Shown piece by piece: positions 1 to 10,838 of a stretch of DNA of 64,000 nt. Origin of the DNA: Epinephelus fuscoguttatus. Lineage: Eukaryota > Chordata > Actinopteri > Perciformes > Serranidae. The position numbers and the translations under genes were made by a program. Under the pieces are notes generated by a model. The model made no database searches. It saw nothing but the letters and a program-made list of their open reading frames with translations, and had not been told where the DNA came from. Position 1 is the first letter of the stretch. The number at the start of each line of letters is the position of its first letter. The DNA lies in assembly GCF_011397635.1 (NCBI RefSeq), contig NC_064761.1, forward strand, positions 41,194,143-41,258,142, written 5' to 3'.

Positions 1-544
1 GTATCCGCCCATCTAAACACAAAATCAGGAAGAAGGGTTAGGGCACACACGTGCGTGGCACACACGTGAACACGGTGCACAGAGAGGCGATTAGAGCTAC
101 AGGCTACAATGAGGCTAAAAACAGAGTTCAAATGATGTTTTTCCAAACAACTTTTTATGTCGGGGCTTCAGGACACTTGGATCACTATGGACGAGCAGTA
201 TGGAGATATTTTGTGGTTTCAATTATGTGTTTTTGGACGTTTGAATCTGGGGCGCCGTCAGCCTGCATTAGGTGGAGTTGTGTTGCTACCTCCTCTCCCC
301 TTGGATCTCCGCAAGAGATGTGAGGACTCTAAAACTTCACCTGAGCCTCCCTCGGCATATGGGTGAGTAGATAATGGCTGAATTTTCATTTTTGGATGCA
401 CTGTCCCTTTAATGCCGCTGTCCTCATATCAGTGGTAACTGCCGTATGAGCGCCGTACGAGCGCAGTGCGAACTGGCAGTGTTGAGCTAGCCAGTGGGCG
501 GTACCAACATGCACTAAAATGCAGTTGCAGTCAGATTGGATTAC

Positions 545-584
<40 letters not shown>

Positions 585-2030
585 TAGCCTGACTTCATTC
601 TCTCCTCAGGATGCCATTACTCCACTATATCTTTACTTTAGCTTTACATTCTATATTAACACTCTGAATGCTGCATTCAGAATTTTTCAACACAACACAA
701 AATAAACCACTGCTACGAATCTCTGCATATGAACTATTCATTAAAAATTTAACTCATACAGTATCATAAAACAATATTGTGACACTCAAGTGTATCGATA
801 TTTTCTCACACCTCTACCATTGACTGCTATGTCCCTGGTTTCAGACCAGCCACGGATCTTTGTGCACATCATTCCCACTTTCTCGAACACCTTGTTTCCT
901 GTCATCTTCCGACACTCCAATCTCTAATAAAGGCTTAATGATGTCCCCAAAATACTGTGAAACTTCCACCGGTATGGTCATTTAGATAAGATCAAATCAA
1001 ATTAGTCCAAACCAAACAGAGCACTAAATGACTCTGACCTTTGGGTGGACAGGCCTTTATTCATGTCTTCATCTAATAACTGAAAGACACATCAGGCTTG
1101 TCATTTGAACAGATCTGTCGTGGCATTTCAGATGGTAAAATAATCAAATGAGCTCTGAGTCCGTATGTATCCTGATGGTTTGATCTCTGAGTCTGTATGT
1201 ATTCCGACGAGTTGAAACAAGATGCAAACCTCTTTCATGCAAAATGATTCAATCTGCATGTAACACTGAAGCAAGACGACTGACATTTAACGGGGAAGCA
1301 GTCTGGACAGCATGGATTAATCACAGAAATACAACAATAGTTTTCCTCCGTGTCCCTCAGTGACTTCAGCCCAATGCAATCACCAAGCTGCTCTATTTTG
1401 TAGCATCATCAAAATGGTTCACAATATGCTTCAGTGTCATTTTTTTCCTCACAGGAGCAACATGACACATCGGAGCATCAGTGTTTATGATTCACTGAGA
1501 ACTGTTCCTGTCAAACAGCATCACTGTCAGCGCTGTGACCCCCTGACTCGTATACAGGCACACAACCTGCCTGCCGCGCCAGAAGAAGTGTCTCACTGGC
1601 AGGGTGGGAACACACAGCACCGACACACTATCACAGAAACATACAGTCGCTGGCAGGAATTGCATGATTCAGCCTCTCCATTACTGTGGCTTCACAGCAT
1701 CCCGACTGATGGGTTTATGAGAAAATCAATACTAAAGCCAGGACGCTGGGATTTGTCAGCGGAGTTGATACAGTCACACTGGATAGTAAAGCAAGTTCCT
1801 CTCTTTGTGCAGCAGTGTTTATCCATATTTTAGGTGCACACAAGTCTCATATATCATATATTGTACTTTTCACTCCACTGCATTTGTCTGTCAGAGATGA
1901 TTACTTTAAAGAAAACATGATCAGTTAATAAAAAATGAAGAATTATAGAACAAACCAATATAATATTATGACACTAACAGGGTCCATTGTGCTACAAAAT
2001 TTGATCTTTTTTATTTTGACACTCAAGGTT
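1..2030. other. intergenic stretch, no gene seen
   Basis: I find no convincing exon here. The open frames are short, lack splice context and show no recognisable family motif. A dinucleotide run at 546-582 is listed separately. The stretch could be intron of a minus-strand gene starting near 4.2 kb, but no internal exon was found to support that. Confidence 0.5.
546..582. repeat. (AC)n microsatellite
   Basis: A perfect run of about 18 AC units, typical of teleost intergenic DNA. The histidine/threonine and cysteine/valine runs in overlapping open frames come only from this repeat. Confidence 0.97.
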
Positions 2031-2034
2031 CGAG

Positions 2035-2910
2035 GTGTGAGCTTTCGGGGGATTTCGTGGCATCAGTGACGACTGCAGATTGCAGCCAGCTGAATCTTCT
2101 CCTGCTTTGGATTCCTTTACTGTTCACTGCTCAGGAGGTTTTTACCGAAAGCCGAATTATCCGCAGAGATCTCCTCCAGGTGATTAAAAGCAGTAAAAAG
2201 ACTCAACAAAGCAGTTCCACGTTACGAATCAGTGTTTCTCCGATGCTGTTTGGCTCGTCACAGCAGCACCTGCTAATGAACGCTCACCTTTTTTCTCTCA
2301 TGACTTAAGATACTGACATTCAGGAGGACGTCTTTACCTCTTTAAAACAAACGGACACTGTGATTTAAACCAGTAAAAACACCGGATAAAGCAGTTTCAT
2401 GTAAAAAAAAAATATGTGTTACTCCCATGCTGTTCGTCAGGGAGGGGCTACTAACTACGGTGGCCAATGCAAATGCAAATGGCCCTATCTAGAGCCAGCG
2501 TTTGTTTTGTCCATTCTGGGCTGCTGTAGAAACATGGCAGTCCAACATGGCGGTCTCTGTGGAAAAGGACCCGCTCCTTATGTAGATTAACGGCTCATTC
2601 TGAGGTAACAAAACACAACGATTCTCATTTCAGGTTGATTATACACTAAAGAAAACATACTTTTTATATCATTTTAAATTTCTGTAAGAGCAGTAGAGAG
2701 CCACCTGTTTTTAGTAGTAAATTATGATGTTTGTCTCCACATTTCAAGTCATGGGATTTGTTCCAGAGCCTGAAATGCCTGTCATGTTGGGTCACAATGC
2801 CAAATTAGAAAAAGAAAGAAGAAGAAAAACAGAGAAAACTTAGCCACTTATAATATTATATTCAATTTCTACCAGTATAGCCCCCTTACGCCTACACACT
2901 GGACTTTTAG
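2035..2910. repeat. interspersed repeat, fish MITE-like family
   Basis: Several blocks match a second copy at about 58.3-59.1 kb, including the stretch with CAGAG-TCTC followed by CCAAAACAAA-type sequence and 'GGTGATTTAAACC'-like sequence. The right half (about 2440-2910) carries the words ATGGCGGT, GGACCCGCTCC and ACACACTGGAC. I know these from a common teleost non-autonomous element whose ends resemble TTAAAGGAACAGTGTGTA. There is no coding capacity. The left boundary is approximate. Confidence 0.55.
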
Positions 2911-3289
2911 GTTTTTAACTTTTAAACATTTTTAAATTAAAGTTTTACTAGTTTTACTTTAGTAAAGGAGAGGATACTTCTCTCTCTGCTGTTCAAATGC
3001 ATGTTGCAGTATAATCTGAATGTCTGTACTCTGCCAAAAGATTGGGAACACTTTCCAAGCCTCAAAAACTACAGAAATTATTTTCTCAAAACAAATATGC
3101 ACCAGTTTTCTGCATGCTGATCACCTCAACATCAGTGAGTGTCTATGGTCTTAGTCCATCCAGAGAACAGATGTAGACTAAAGTCTCATTCAGGTGACCT
3201 TGTGCAGGCCTTTAGTCCACCAGGGCCACGGTGGCCCCCGGTGCTCCTCCTGTCAGTCAGTCAGTCAGTGCAGGCAGGGCAGGAGGAGG

Positions 3290-3410
3290 CGGTGCAGCCG
3301 CCCGGCAGGTGACTGAATGAGGAGGCAGGGATTCCACTGGATTAATCATCACAGTGCGCCTAATAGAGCCATTAGGAGTAATTAACGCAGCAGCAGAGTC
3401 CCTGCTACCC
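3290..3410. other. possible conserved non-coding block
   Basis: Complex non-repetitive sequence with clustered homeodomain-type cores (TTAATCATCA near 3343, a TAATAG and ATTAG pair, and GTAATTAACG near 3378), preceded by a (GTCA)n tract near 3255. It is more complex and GC-balanced than the flanks and lies about 0.8 kb from a CpG-rich block. Conservation is a guess; no alignment could be run. Confidence 0.25.
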
Positions 3411-3949
3411 TAAGCATGTGTGGAGTGCGCGTGTGGTTTGTGCGCGCGCGTTGCGCTCGTATTCACTTGAAGGCTGTGCTGTGACTTTGACATGTGTAAG
3501 CTGTTGCTGTTTGAGAGAAAAGGAATAAATATTTGTGCATTCTGTCGCGGGTTTGTCTAGCTTATGCATTTCTGTTGGCAAGATACAGTGAACATCTGCC
3601 TTCATCAGTCCCCTCTCTTTTCACTTTCGCACGCACACACGCACGCGCGCAATCACTACAGCGCTCGAGCTGGCTAGGCAGCAGAAAAACAAAGATAAAA
3701 TACTCCTAGGTTGAGGTTGAGAGGGGGGAGCATGCTCTGGAGCAGGTTTATTGGCAAAACCGTGCAGAACAAAACGCTCTCAGACTCACGAGTACACACC
3801 GTTATTTCCACAACGCCCCTTTTCCTCTCTGGCCTAAGGCTGGGGTTTTTATTAGACTACCTGATCCTCCCCGAGGGGCAGATTAAAGCAAGGTATATTT
3901 CCCTGCACTGTAAATAATTCATCTGTACATTAACTGATTCACATGCACT

Positions 3950-4480
3950 GAGGAGGAAAAAGACGCCCCGGAAAGCTTCAGGACGGAATGTAAAGGTGTA
4001 GCTCATGACTATCATCCAATGCGTCTGTTCGGTCGCAGCCTCCGCCAGACGCGCGGAGGAAAAGCATCCCGAGCCTGAACGCAGACACGCCGGGGGGTGA
4101 CCGCGGTTATAACCCGCAACAAGACACAACACGGAGCACAATAACCGAGCGGCTGTCTTTACCCACCTGTGATATCCTTGCTCACACTTACGAAACCAGA
4201 GGCAGTGATCTCTTTAGAAGCCATGTCTGTTCCTCTCTCCTATCGCCACCCCTCCTCCTCCTCTCCTCCTCCTCTTCTCCTCCACCTCCTCCCCACTGGC
4301 TCTCTCTCTCTCTCAGAAATGGACAAAAAGGATGGTCTCTCTCCCAGGCATTCCAGCAGAGCATCCGACTGCCCGACGCGCTTCCTGGAAGAAACCCTGT
4401 GGATGTTGGGAGTCTGGATGTGGGAGCGACGGGAGGTGGAGGGAGGGGCAGAGAGGTGGAGGGAGGGATGATGGGGAGAG
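3950..4480. promoter_or_regulatory. CpG-rich block, probable promoter
   Basis: CpG dinucleotides are frequent at 3960-4160 (GACGCGCGGAGG, CACGCCGGGGGG, GACCGCGG) and recur at 4370-4435. The rest of the window is AT-rich and CpG-poor. A polypyrimidine/polypurine tract occupies about 4245-4320. On the minus strand the block leads into an ATG at 4224 followed by good splice donors, so it is best read as the promoter and 5' UTR of a leftward gene. Confidence 0.5.
4167..4224 (-). CDS. candidate first coding exon, unidentified gene
   Basis: On the minus strand an ATG at 4224-4222 follows a purine-rich leader and opens a short frame reading MASKEITASGF, then VSVSKDITG. Two good donors follow: GTAAGTG after 11 codons (last exon base 4192) and GTGGGTAAAG after 19 codons plus one base (last exon base 4167). 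The position inside a CpG-rich block and the strong donors are what a vertebrate first exon looks like. I do not recognise the peptide, and found no second exon between 1 and 4150. It could be chance, or the rest of the gene may lie outside the window. Confidence 0.33.
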
Positions 4481-4909
4481 GGCGGGGACCATGGAGAGAT
4501 AATGAGATAGCTGTAGTTACCTGGAAAACACACAAGTTAGAAATTCACTGGAATTACGCTGTGGTTTGGCTGCAAAAAGTTCAAGGAGAAGCAAAAACCC
4601 AAACTAGACTGAGGCTATTTCCCTTTAGTGTAAAAAATTATAATAAGCAATAATTGTTTTCTTGCAGTCTTCCTGGAGTTTCTTCATGAAAAAAAAGGTA
4701 AAACAGGACTTCACAGTCATGCTAGCAGCTGTGAGGACCAAACACTGTAGGCCGGTATAAATATCTTCATTACACTGTCTATGAGCTGTACTGTGATTTG
4801 AGCTCACAGTCACAATGCTAACAAGTCAAACTCACATTTGGTCTTCCCTTTCTGTACTTTCTGTAGGTAAAACTATCCTAAACCTGATTTTGGTATTCCG
4901 CCGGGGCCC

Positions 4910-5364
4910 AGTCTCACTCCGAAGTCGTCAAAATCCAGCGCTTTGGCAGTGACTTGCAGCATCAGAAATTAAACGAAAGTCCAACTGGGTGGGTGTGGTT
5001 GTGGTGGCTGGACTCCAACTTTCACCCAGGAGAGCAGTGTTGCGTCCTGCAAAATTCCAAAGCCAAACTCTGTTCTTTTTTCTAAACCCAACCATGTGTG
5101 TTTGTTGTTGAAGGAAAAAAAAACACCAATTTGCAGTGTTATATCGACGTAGTGCTTTTATTTTGAAAGAGACTGTATGCAAACCTTAACTTTCCTGTGA
5201 AAACAGAAGTGTATTTTGAAAGAAGACAATGCATGCAACAGGCAGAACTTGACACGCTGTCCAAGAACGTCAACAACCAACGCACACAGGGTACCTTGCA
5301 CATCGTATCTGGATGTAGAAAGTCCATGACCAAAAGTCAATGTGTGACAAGGTCGGAGTGAGAA
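4910..5364. repeat. inverted-terminus element, copy 1
   Basis: The left end reads TCTCACTCCGAAGTCGTCA and the right end is its near inverse (TGACAAGGTCGGAGTGAGAA). An inverse-orientation, longer copy lies at about 25.10-27.06 kb and matches along most of this copy. It includes the CATATCGACG/TTTGGTCATGGACTTTC-type terminal block and the piece around GGATTTTGACRACTTCGGAG. It looks like a non-autonomous DNA element. There is no transposase and no clear target duplication. Confidence 0.65.
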
Positions 5365-6175
5365 TGTGTTGTCCATTGAATTAATGCAAAGTAGGGGCTG
5401 GTGTCATGAAACCAAAAAGTACACAGATTTCCCCCATGGTATGCTGTAGGCTAGCAGACAAAAAAGATGGACTCTAAGCAGGTGTAGCTAGATGTTTACC
5501 ATGTTCACTATCTTAGTTTAGCACATAGACTACAGTTGAAAAAACTGTATAGTGTGCAAACGTTGGCTCACAGAACATCTGATGTTGGGATGCATATTTA
5601 AATACAAGATCCAGGGAGCCATTTCAGCACTGAATTGTAGACATGATAGGTGAAGAGTTCTAAGGTGGTCATGGACCAAATTTCCAATCTTTTCCATGAC
5701 TTTTCAAGGAACCTTTATAAAGACTTTGTTTTCTTGCCCCAACTGCCCAGCGTTTTTAAAACATATCGGATTCAGTCTGTGTTCAAACATAATTTCAGCT
5801 GACTGGCACACAGGAAGGGTAAAACGAACAAACTTGGTGAAATATCACAAAAGAACTGTTGTTGTTTTTTACCTAAACAATTAATATTCCTATAATTACA
5901 ATTTGACTGGTCATCAGTTACTTGAATGCTTTGTCATCCATCACTGGGGCTTCTGACAGCTGTCACTCAGCTGTCAAGCTGTCATCTGCGGCTCAGTCAA
6001 AGAATCGTCAGCTGTGCAGAGGATTGTGGGTCAGAACAGCCAGAAAAGCATGCTGGCTTGCACATTGCAAAACTGGACTGGATGTAGTAGAACATCCTGG
6101 TATACTGGCACACTGCATTTGACATACTATATGTGGGAACATACTAAATGGTAGAATAGGTATTGGAGCGCACAG
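5365..6175. other. intergenic, nothing recognised
   Basis: AT-rich sequence with only short, motif-less open frames. No RNA gene, repeat family or exon could be identified. Confidence 0.5.
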
Positions 6176-6658
6176 TGTCTGTGTGTTTGCTGGGCGTGGC
6201 CCTCTGGTCCCTTCCTCCTGGCAATCCTTCTGAGTGTCAGCAGCTGCTGAACCTGCACACCTGAACCTTATCTACAATCAAGTCACTGCAGAATAAAACC
6301 CCAGCTCAGACATCCAGACTCTGCCAGATTGTTCAGTCTCTTCTGCAGTGCAGGCATCAAGGCCAACTTCTAGTTTTTGGACTTATTTTTATACTTTTTG
6401 GACATCAATTCACACTTTGTTCTGTGTCTCAGATTCACCACCCCAGCCTAAATCATAACCCACCACGTCCAGCCTTGTTCTCATCTCCTGCCTCGGGATT
6501 TAGACTGCTTTGCCTCCAGCTAATCTGCCTGCTCTGCTTTGCCATTCCTTGCCCACCTCAGCCATCATTTTATACCAGCCTTCAACTCCACATATTCAAA
6601 CTACAATAAACTGCCTCAAACGGTTTGCATTTGGGTCCTAAGTTGAACTTCCACAACA
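6176..6658 (+). mobile_element. solo LTR-like element (Gypsy-type), copy 1
   Basis: The block begins TGTCTGTGTG and ends CCACAACA. It contains an AATAAAACCCC-type TATA region (near 6291), then AATAAACTGCC (near 6605) as a probable polyadenylation signal and a GCATTTGGGTCCTAAGTTG tail typical of fish LTR U5 ends. A second, shorter copy in the same orientation lies at 29221-29599. No internal retroelement sequence flanks it, so it is probably a solo LTR. No target duplication is clear. Confidence 0.6.
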
Positions 6659-6724
6659 TATAAAGTTGTCATGAACAAGGAAATTAGTTATAGAGACCGA
6701 AACCAATTTTTGCACCAGACTGTA

Positions 6725-7110
6725 AATGTGTTTATTTCAGCTGTCAATTGGCTATCTTGACATGGGGGTCTCTGGGGGATGACTCTGTTTTGGATCCAGC
6801 CTCAGGTGGCCATTAGAGGAACTGCAGTTTTTGGCACTTCCACGTTGGCTTCATTTTTCAGCCCCTGAAGTTGCCGCTTGGTTCCAATCCATCCAGGGAA
6901 AATATTATACAGTATGAGTGAAAACTGATGGCGTTAGAAGAAAAGTCAGAGGATCACCAAAGTCATTAGGATTCATCCTCTGGGAACTATGAACGCCTGT
7001 ATGAAATTTCATGGCAATCCATTCAATAGTAGATGAGATAATTTAGTCTGACTCAAAGTGGTGGACAGACAGGCAGGCATTGGGATCCATAGAGACGGGC
7101 CGATAGCATG
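6725..7110. repeat. interspersed repeat (copies at 52.0 and 58.1 kb)
   Basis: Contains the words AGGATCACCAAAGTCATTAG, ATTCATCCTCTGGGAAC and AAATTTCATGGCAATCCA. These recur diverged at about 51.96-52.10 kb and, in reverse orientation, at about 58.08-58.21 kb. It is non-coding. It belongs to a very common teleost dispersed repeat whose class I cannot name with certainty. Confidence 0.6.
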
Positions 7111-7888
7111 GCTGAAATAAAAAATAATTGACTGGGGGTTATTATTCCCCTCATTTAATTTACCAAAACTTTATCTGATTCTAACTGATTGGATTAAACT
7201 GAATACAATGAAAAGCTCCCCAAAGAGAGAAATAAGCATCAACGTCAGCGAGTACTGGAAAGAAAAGTAGGATATAAATAGAGCAAACAAGGTATAACAG
7301 AAAACAACCAACGACCTCAATAAAACAGATATACAAATAAAACTGTGGAGAGGAGAAACTGATTTCAGCATTTGCAGGATGTGCATAACATCAGCAGCAT
7401 AATTTGAGATGAAAGGAAAATAATAAAATTGTGCGAAAAAGATACTTTTACATGTGCAACACATGATGAATGCTGATTACGATTACATCAAAGAGGCAGA
7501 GATTTTACAGGGAGTCTGTAAAACTGCTTGTTGATAGTAAATTGGTTGTATTGTGGTTTGGGATCTTTACTACTCAGCCTGGATTCTGCCATCTGACGGC
7601 TCCGCCTGTTAACTGCTTGACAGAGGAAGGAAATGTCTCCACCAAGATGACCATCTCTGTCTGTGGTTTACTGTGACAGCCAGTCAAAACTCCTCCTGAG
7701 AGAGACTATTATTCTCGGGCTCATAGCTACGAAAATAAAAAAGGCTCTGGCTACCAACTAACAATGGACGTCTGAAACATACGTCATTTTAAGTGTTAGA
7801 AATCTTAAAATCACATTTATTGTCATTTCTCTCTTTTTTTTAAGAAATCAAAGAGGAGCTGCACATTTGATTTTGGGCATTTGGCAAA
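7111..7888 (+). other. upstream region of the Ig receptor gene
   Basis: No coding sequence is convincing here. The last 250 bases before the ATG at 7889 presumably hold the promoter and 5' UTR. An AT-rich AAAATAAAAAAGG stretch at about 7731 is the only TATA-like sequence seen. No CpG enrichment is present, as is usual for haematopoietic surface-receptor genes. Confidence 0.35.
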
Positions 7889-10781
7889 ATGAACATCTTC
7901 GTCATCTCCTCACTGCTGGGTGAGTATCACAGATTAAACCTGACTGACACCTGCCTCTTTTTAAACCAGTGAATAGCTGCATTCAGACTGGCCTTTACTG
8001 GGAAGACTCAGTCAGAACCCACTTTAATGCCAAACATTGATTGACATGATTTGGTGCAGAGACACGACAAATGAAATATAGAATGGAAAAAAATTCAGTG
8101 TCAGATGTTGTAGATGAATGTAAGAGATGTCACATTTCCTCTTTTAACCTCAGCCATGTTTTTCTTTTGTCCCAGGAGTGATTATTTTATGACCTTGACT
8201 AAGCATTTGGGAACTAATATTAAGATTTGCCCCTTTATAGCGATATTTGGAGTCTCTGTCGATTCCTCCCAGTTTAATTCTTCACAGTCAGACATATTAG
8301 CCTTGACCTCTCTTTTGGCGAGACAGTGTATTTTACCTCTATGCACCATTTATTTCCCAGTGGCTTAGAGATGTTATGTCTTCTCTTAAGTGAAAAAGGT
8401 GAGAGTTTCAGTGAATGGCAGCTCTGCTATTTTCAGCTTTTACAGATTACTTCAAGTTCCTTACAAACATTTGCCACCTAATCATCTACCCCATCTTTTT
8501 TGTTAATCTATTTTATATTTCTTCATTCGATTTGCACCTTTACATCCCTGTTCATCATCATGTGTATGTGTATGTATTCAGTGTTGAGGTGTAATTAGTA
8601 ATTAAATGACAAATGTCGCAGTAACCGACAACAGATCTGCAATTAAATTACAGTTACGAATCAGAATATTGGTGATAACAAAAGGGGTTTAAATTTGATC
8701 ACATACTTTCAGTAAAAGTTTATTTGTAGAGTAAAACATTCATTGTTGCTTTATATATTTTTACAGAAGTGGATTGCATTCACTAAATAAAAAAACACGT
8801 AATTACGAGATAGGGATCTCAGGAATTCAGTTCAGCTTCAGTGACCAGTTTAAAACATTTGTTAGAAAAATAATACAAAAGTAATAAAGTGTAATAAGTT
8901 ACATTACTTTGATGAAGTAATTAAAATAGTTTAATTATGGATTACATTTTCAACAGGTAACTAGTAATCTGTATTCTATTACATTTTATTTCAACAGTAA
9001 ATATATTTCAAATCCTCATACACACCGCAGTTAGTGATATTTTTATTTTCTATCCAGAGACATGTTTTGTTGTTCTTGTTGTCAGGTGGGTGGGGTCCCA
9101 CTTTGAGGCCCCTGAGGATATTTATTTCACAACAAACAAAAATGGGAAACACTTGTAATTTTAAAGGACACACACCACATTTTTTAAGAATTCCAGTGTT
9201 ATTTCCCAGGATAGCTGCCAACTCATCCAGCCACAGGGTCCAGATTTCTCCTTAGTCATTAGTTCAAGGTCCGCACAGTTTGATATATTCAGCATCATAC
9301 TTGTGTGGTTTTTTTTTACAAACTTAACATGTTCGTGAGTCACCTGCGGTCCATTCAGAATGGACCTGCAACCCATTTTTGGGCCACAACCAACCAGTTG
9401 GGAACCACTGGTCTAGCAAAGCTCAGTCAACATTTGAGAACACAAGCTACTCTCTCTCTGAGCCAGAAACCAGAGAAGCAAGTAACAAACTGTGTCATCA
9501 AGTATAAAGTCTGCAGCTGCTCCACGGACAATGACTGGGGCGCGTTTTCTTGTTTTACGCCCAAATGAGCTTTATTTTGTTGTAGTGTTCTCAGCTCTGA
9601 AGTAGAAAATGTTCCCATATACTCAGATCGTCCCTCTGTGTGCTCTCATACACCTTTCCGCCAACATGCAACATGTTCTGGTTCCTGCACCTGATTTTGA
9701 GCCATTCAGAGCATTTGCAGATCAGAAAGAGAGGACGGAGAAGTCAAGTAAGAAATCCTAAAACGAAAAACAGCACACGGTGGTCTCATTAATCAGTTAG
9801 TTCATGCTTATTTTTGAGGGGGTCAAAACAAATATCTGTAATAACAGAACAAAAGTTTGCAGGTAATTAATGTAACCTGACGCTTTGCTACTTCTGTTGT
9901 GCATTGTGCAACACCTTCTGTTGATGTCTCATCTCTCTCATGTCTTGATTACAATGGTTCTAATTCAAAACTGGTGGGAACATGGGCTGGTTCGCTGGGT
10001 AGCACCAAGGTTCCAATAATCCTGAACAGAATTGATTCAAGAAACAGAGCTAATTTGGTGCGAAAGGGATGTCAGTGTCATCTACAACATCTTTCTATGT
10101 TCATTGTATATGGAACAGCTCCAGATTTTATACCCTATGACATCACAATTTCAGGTTTAGCACTGTAGTTTTACAATCTGAGAGAGTGTTGGTCATGTTT
10201 GCTAATATTTTTAGCAGAATAATATATATGAATTTTGAAAGATTTCATAACTCCCCTTTGACCGTCTGTATTTTTTTTGTATTTACAATAAAAAGTTTAT
10301 AAAAAAAACCCAATTCAAATAAACATAAATATGCTATTTAAAAATATGTGGAATGCAACTGTTTAAAAAGAGAGTGCTATAGCCAAGAATGTGCAAAAAT
10401 ATATTCAGAGAGATGTGCAAACGTTGCACAAGAATAAAAAAATCTTTGTGTTTCCATAAAATAAAAATCTTCTACTGTTGGACGAAACAGAAGGAAGCGT
10501 CTGCAGACAGCTGTCAGAGCAGTGCTGACGTAGAGCCAGAGCTATAATCTCTTATTTGATGCAGATATCAGTATATCAGTAGGTTATGCAGGGTTATAAA
10601 TTTTACAGGGCTGTTAGCCTGCAGCTGGGACTTTCAGACAGTGCTTAATTAAAATGATGTGCACCAGCCAGAATCTGAATGGGGCTAATGAAAATGATTT
10701 GGACAGGGCCGCAAAATCGTTGTGTTGGCTATTCCATCCTTCAGCCATGAGTTATGTTCTGTGTGACCATCGTAGGTATTT

Positions 10782-10838
<57 letters not shown>

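Noticed and set aside
1360-1833. 157-codon plus-strand frame
   Set aside because: No recognisable domain, no splice or promoter context, ordinary intergenic composition.
4188-4535. 115- and 97-codon minus-strand frames rich in Pro, Ser, Glu and Arg
   Set aside because: They translate the polypyrimidine/purine tract of the CpG block. A better start and donor lie in a different frame at 4224.
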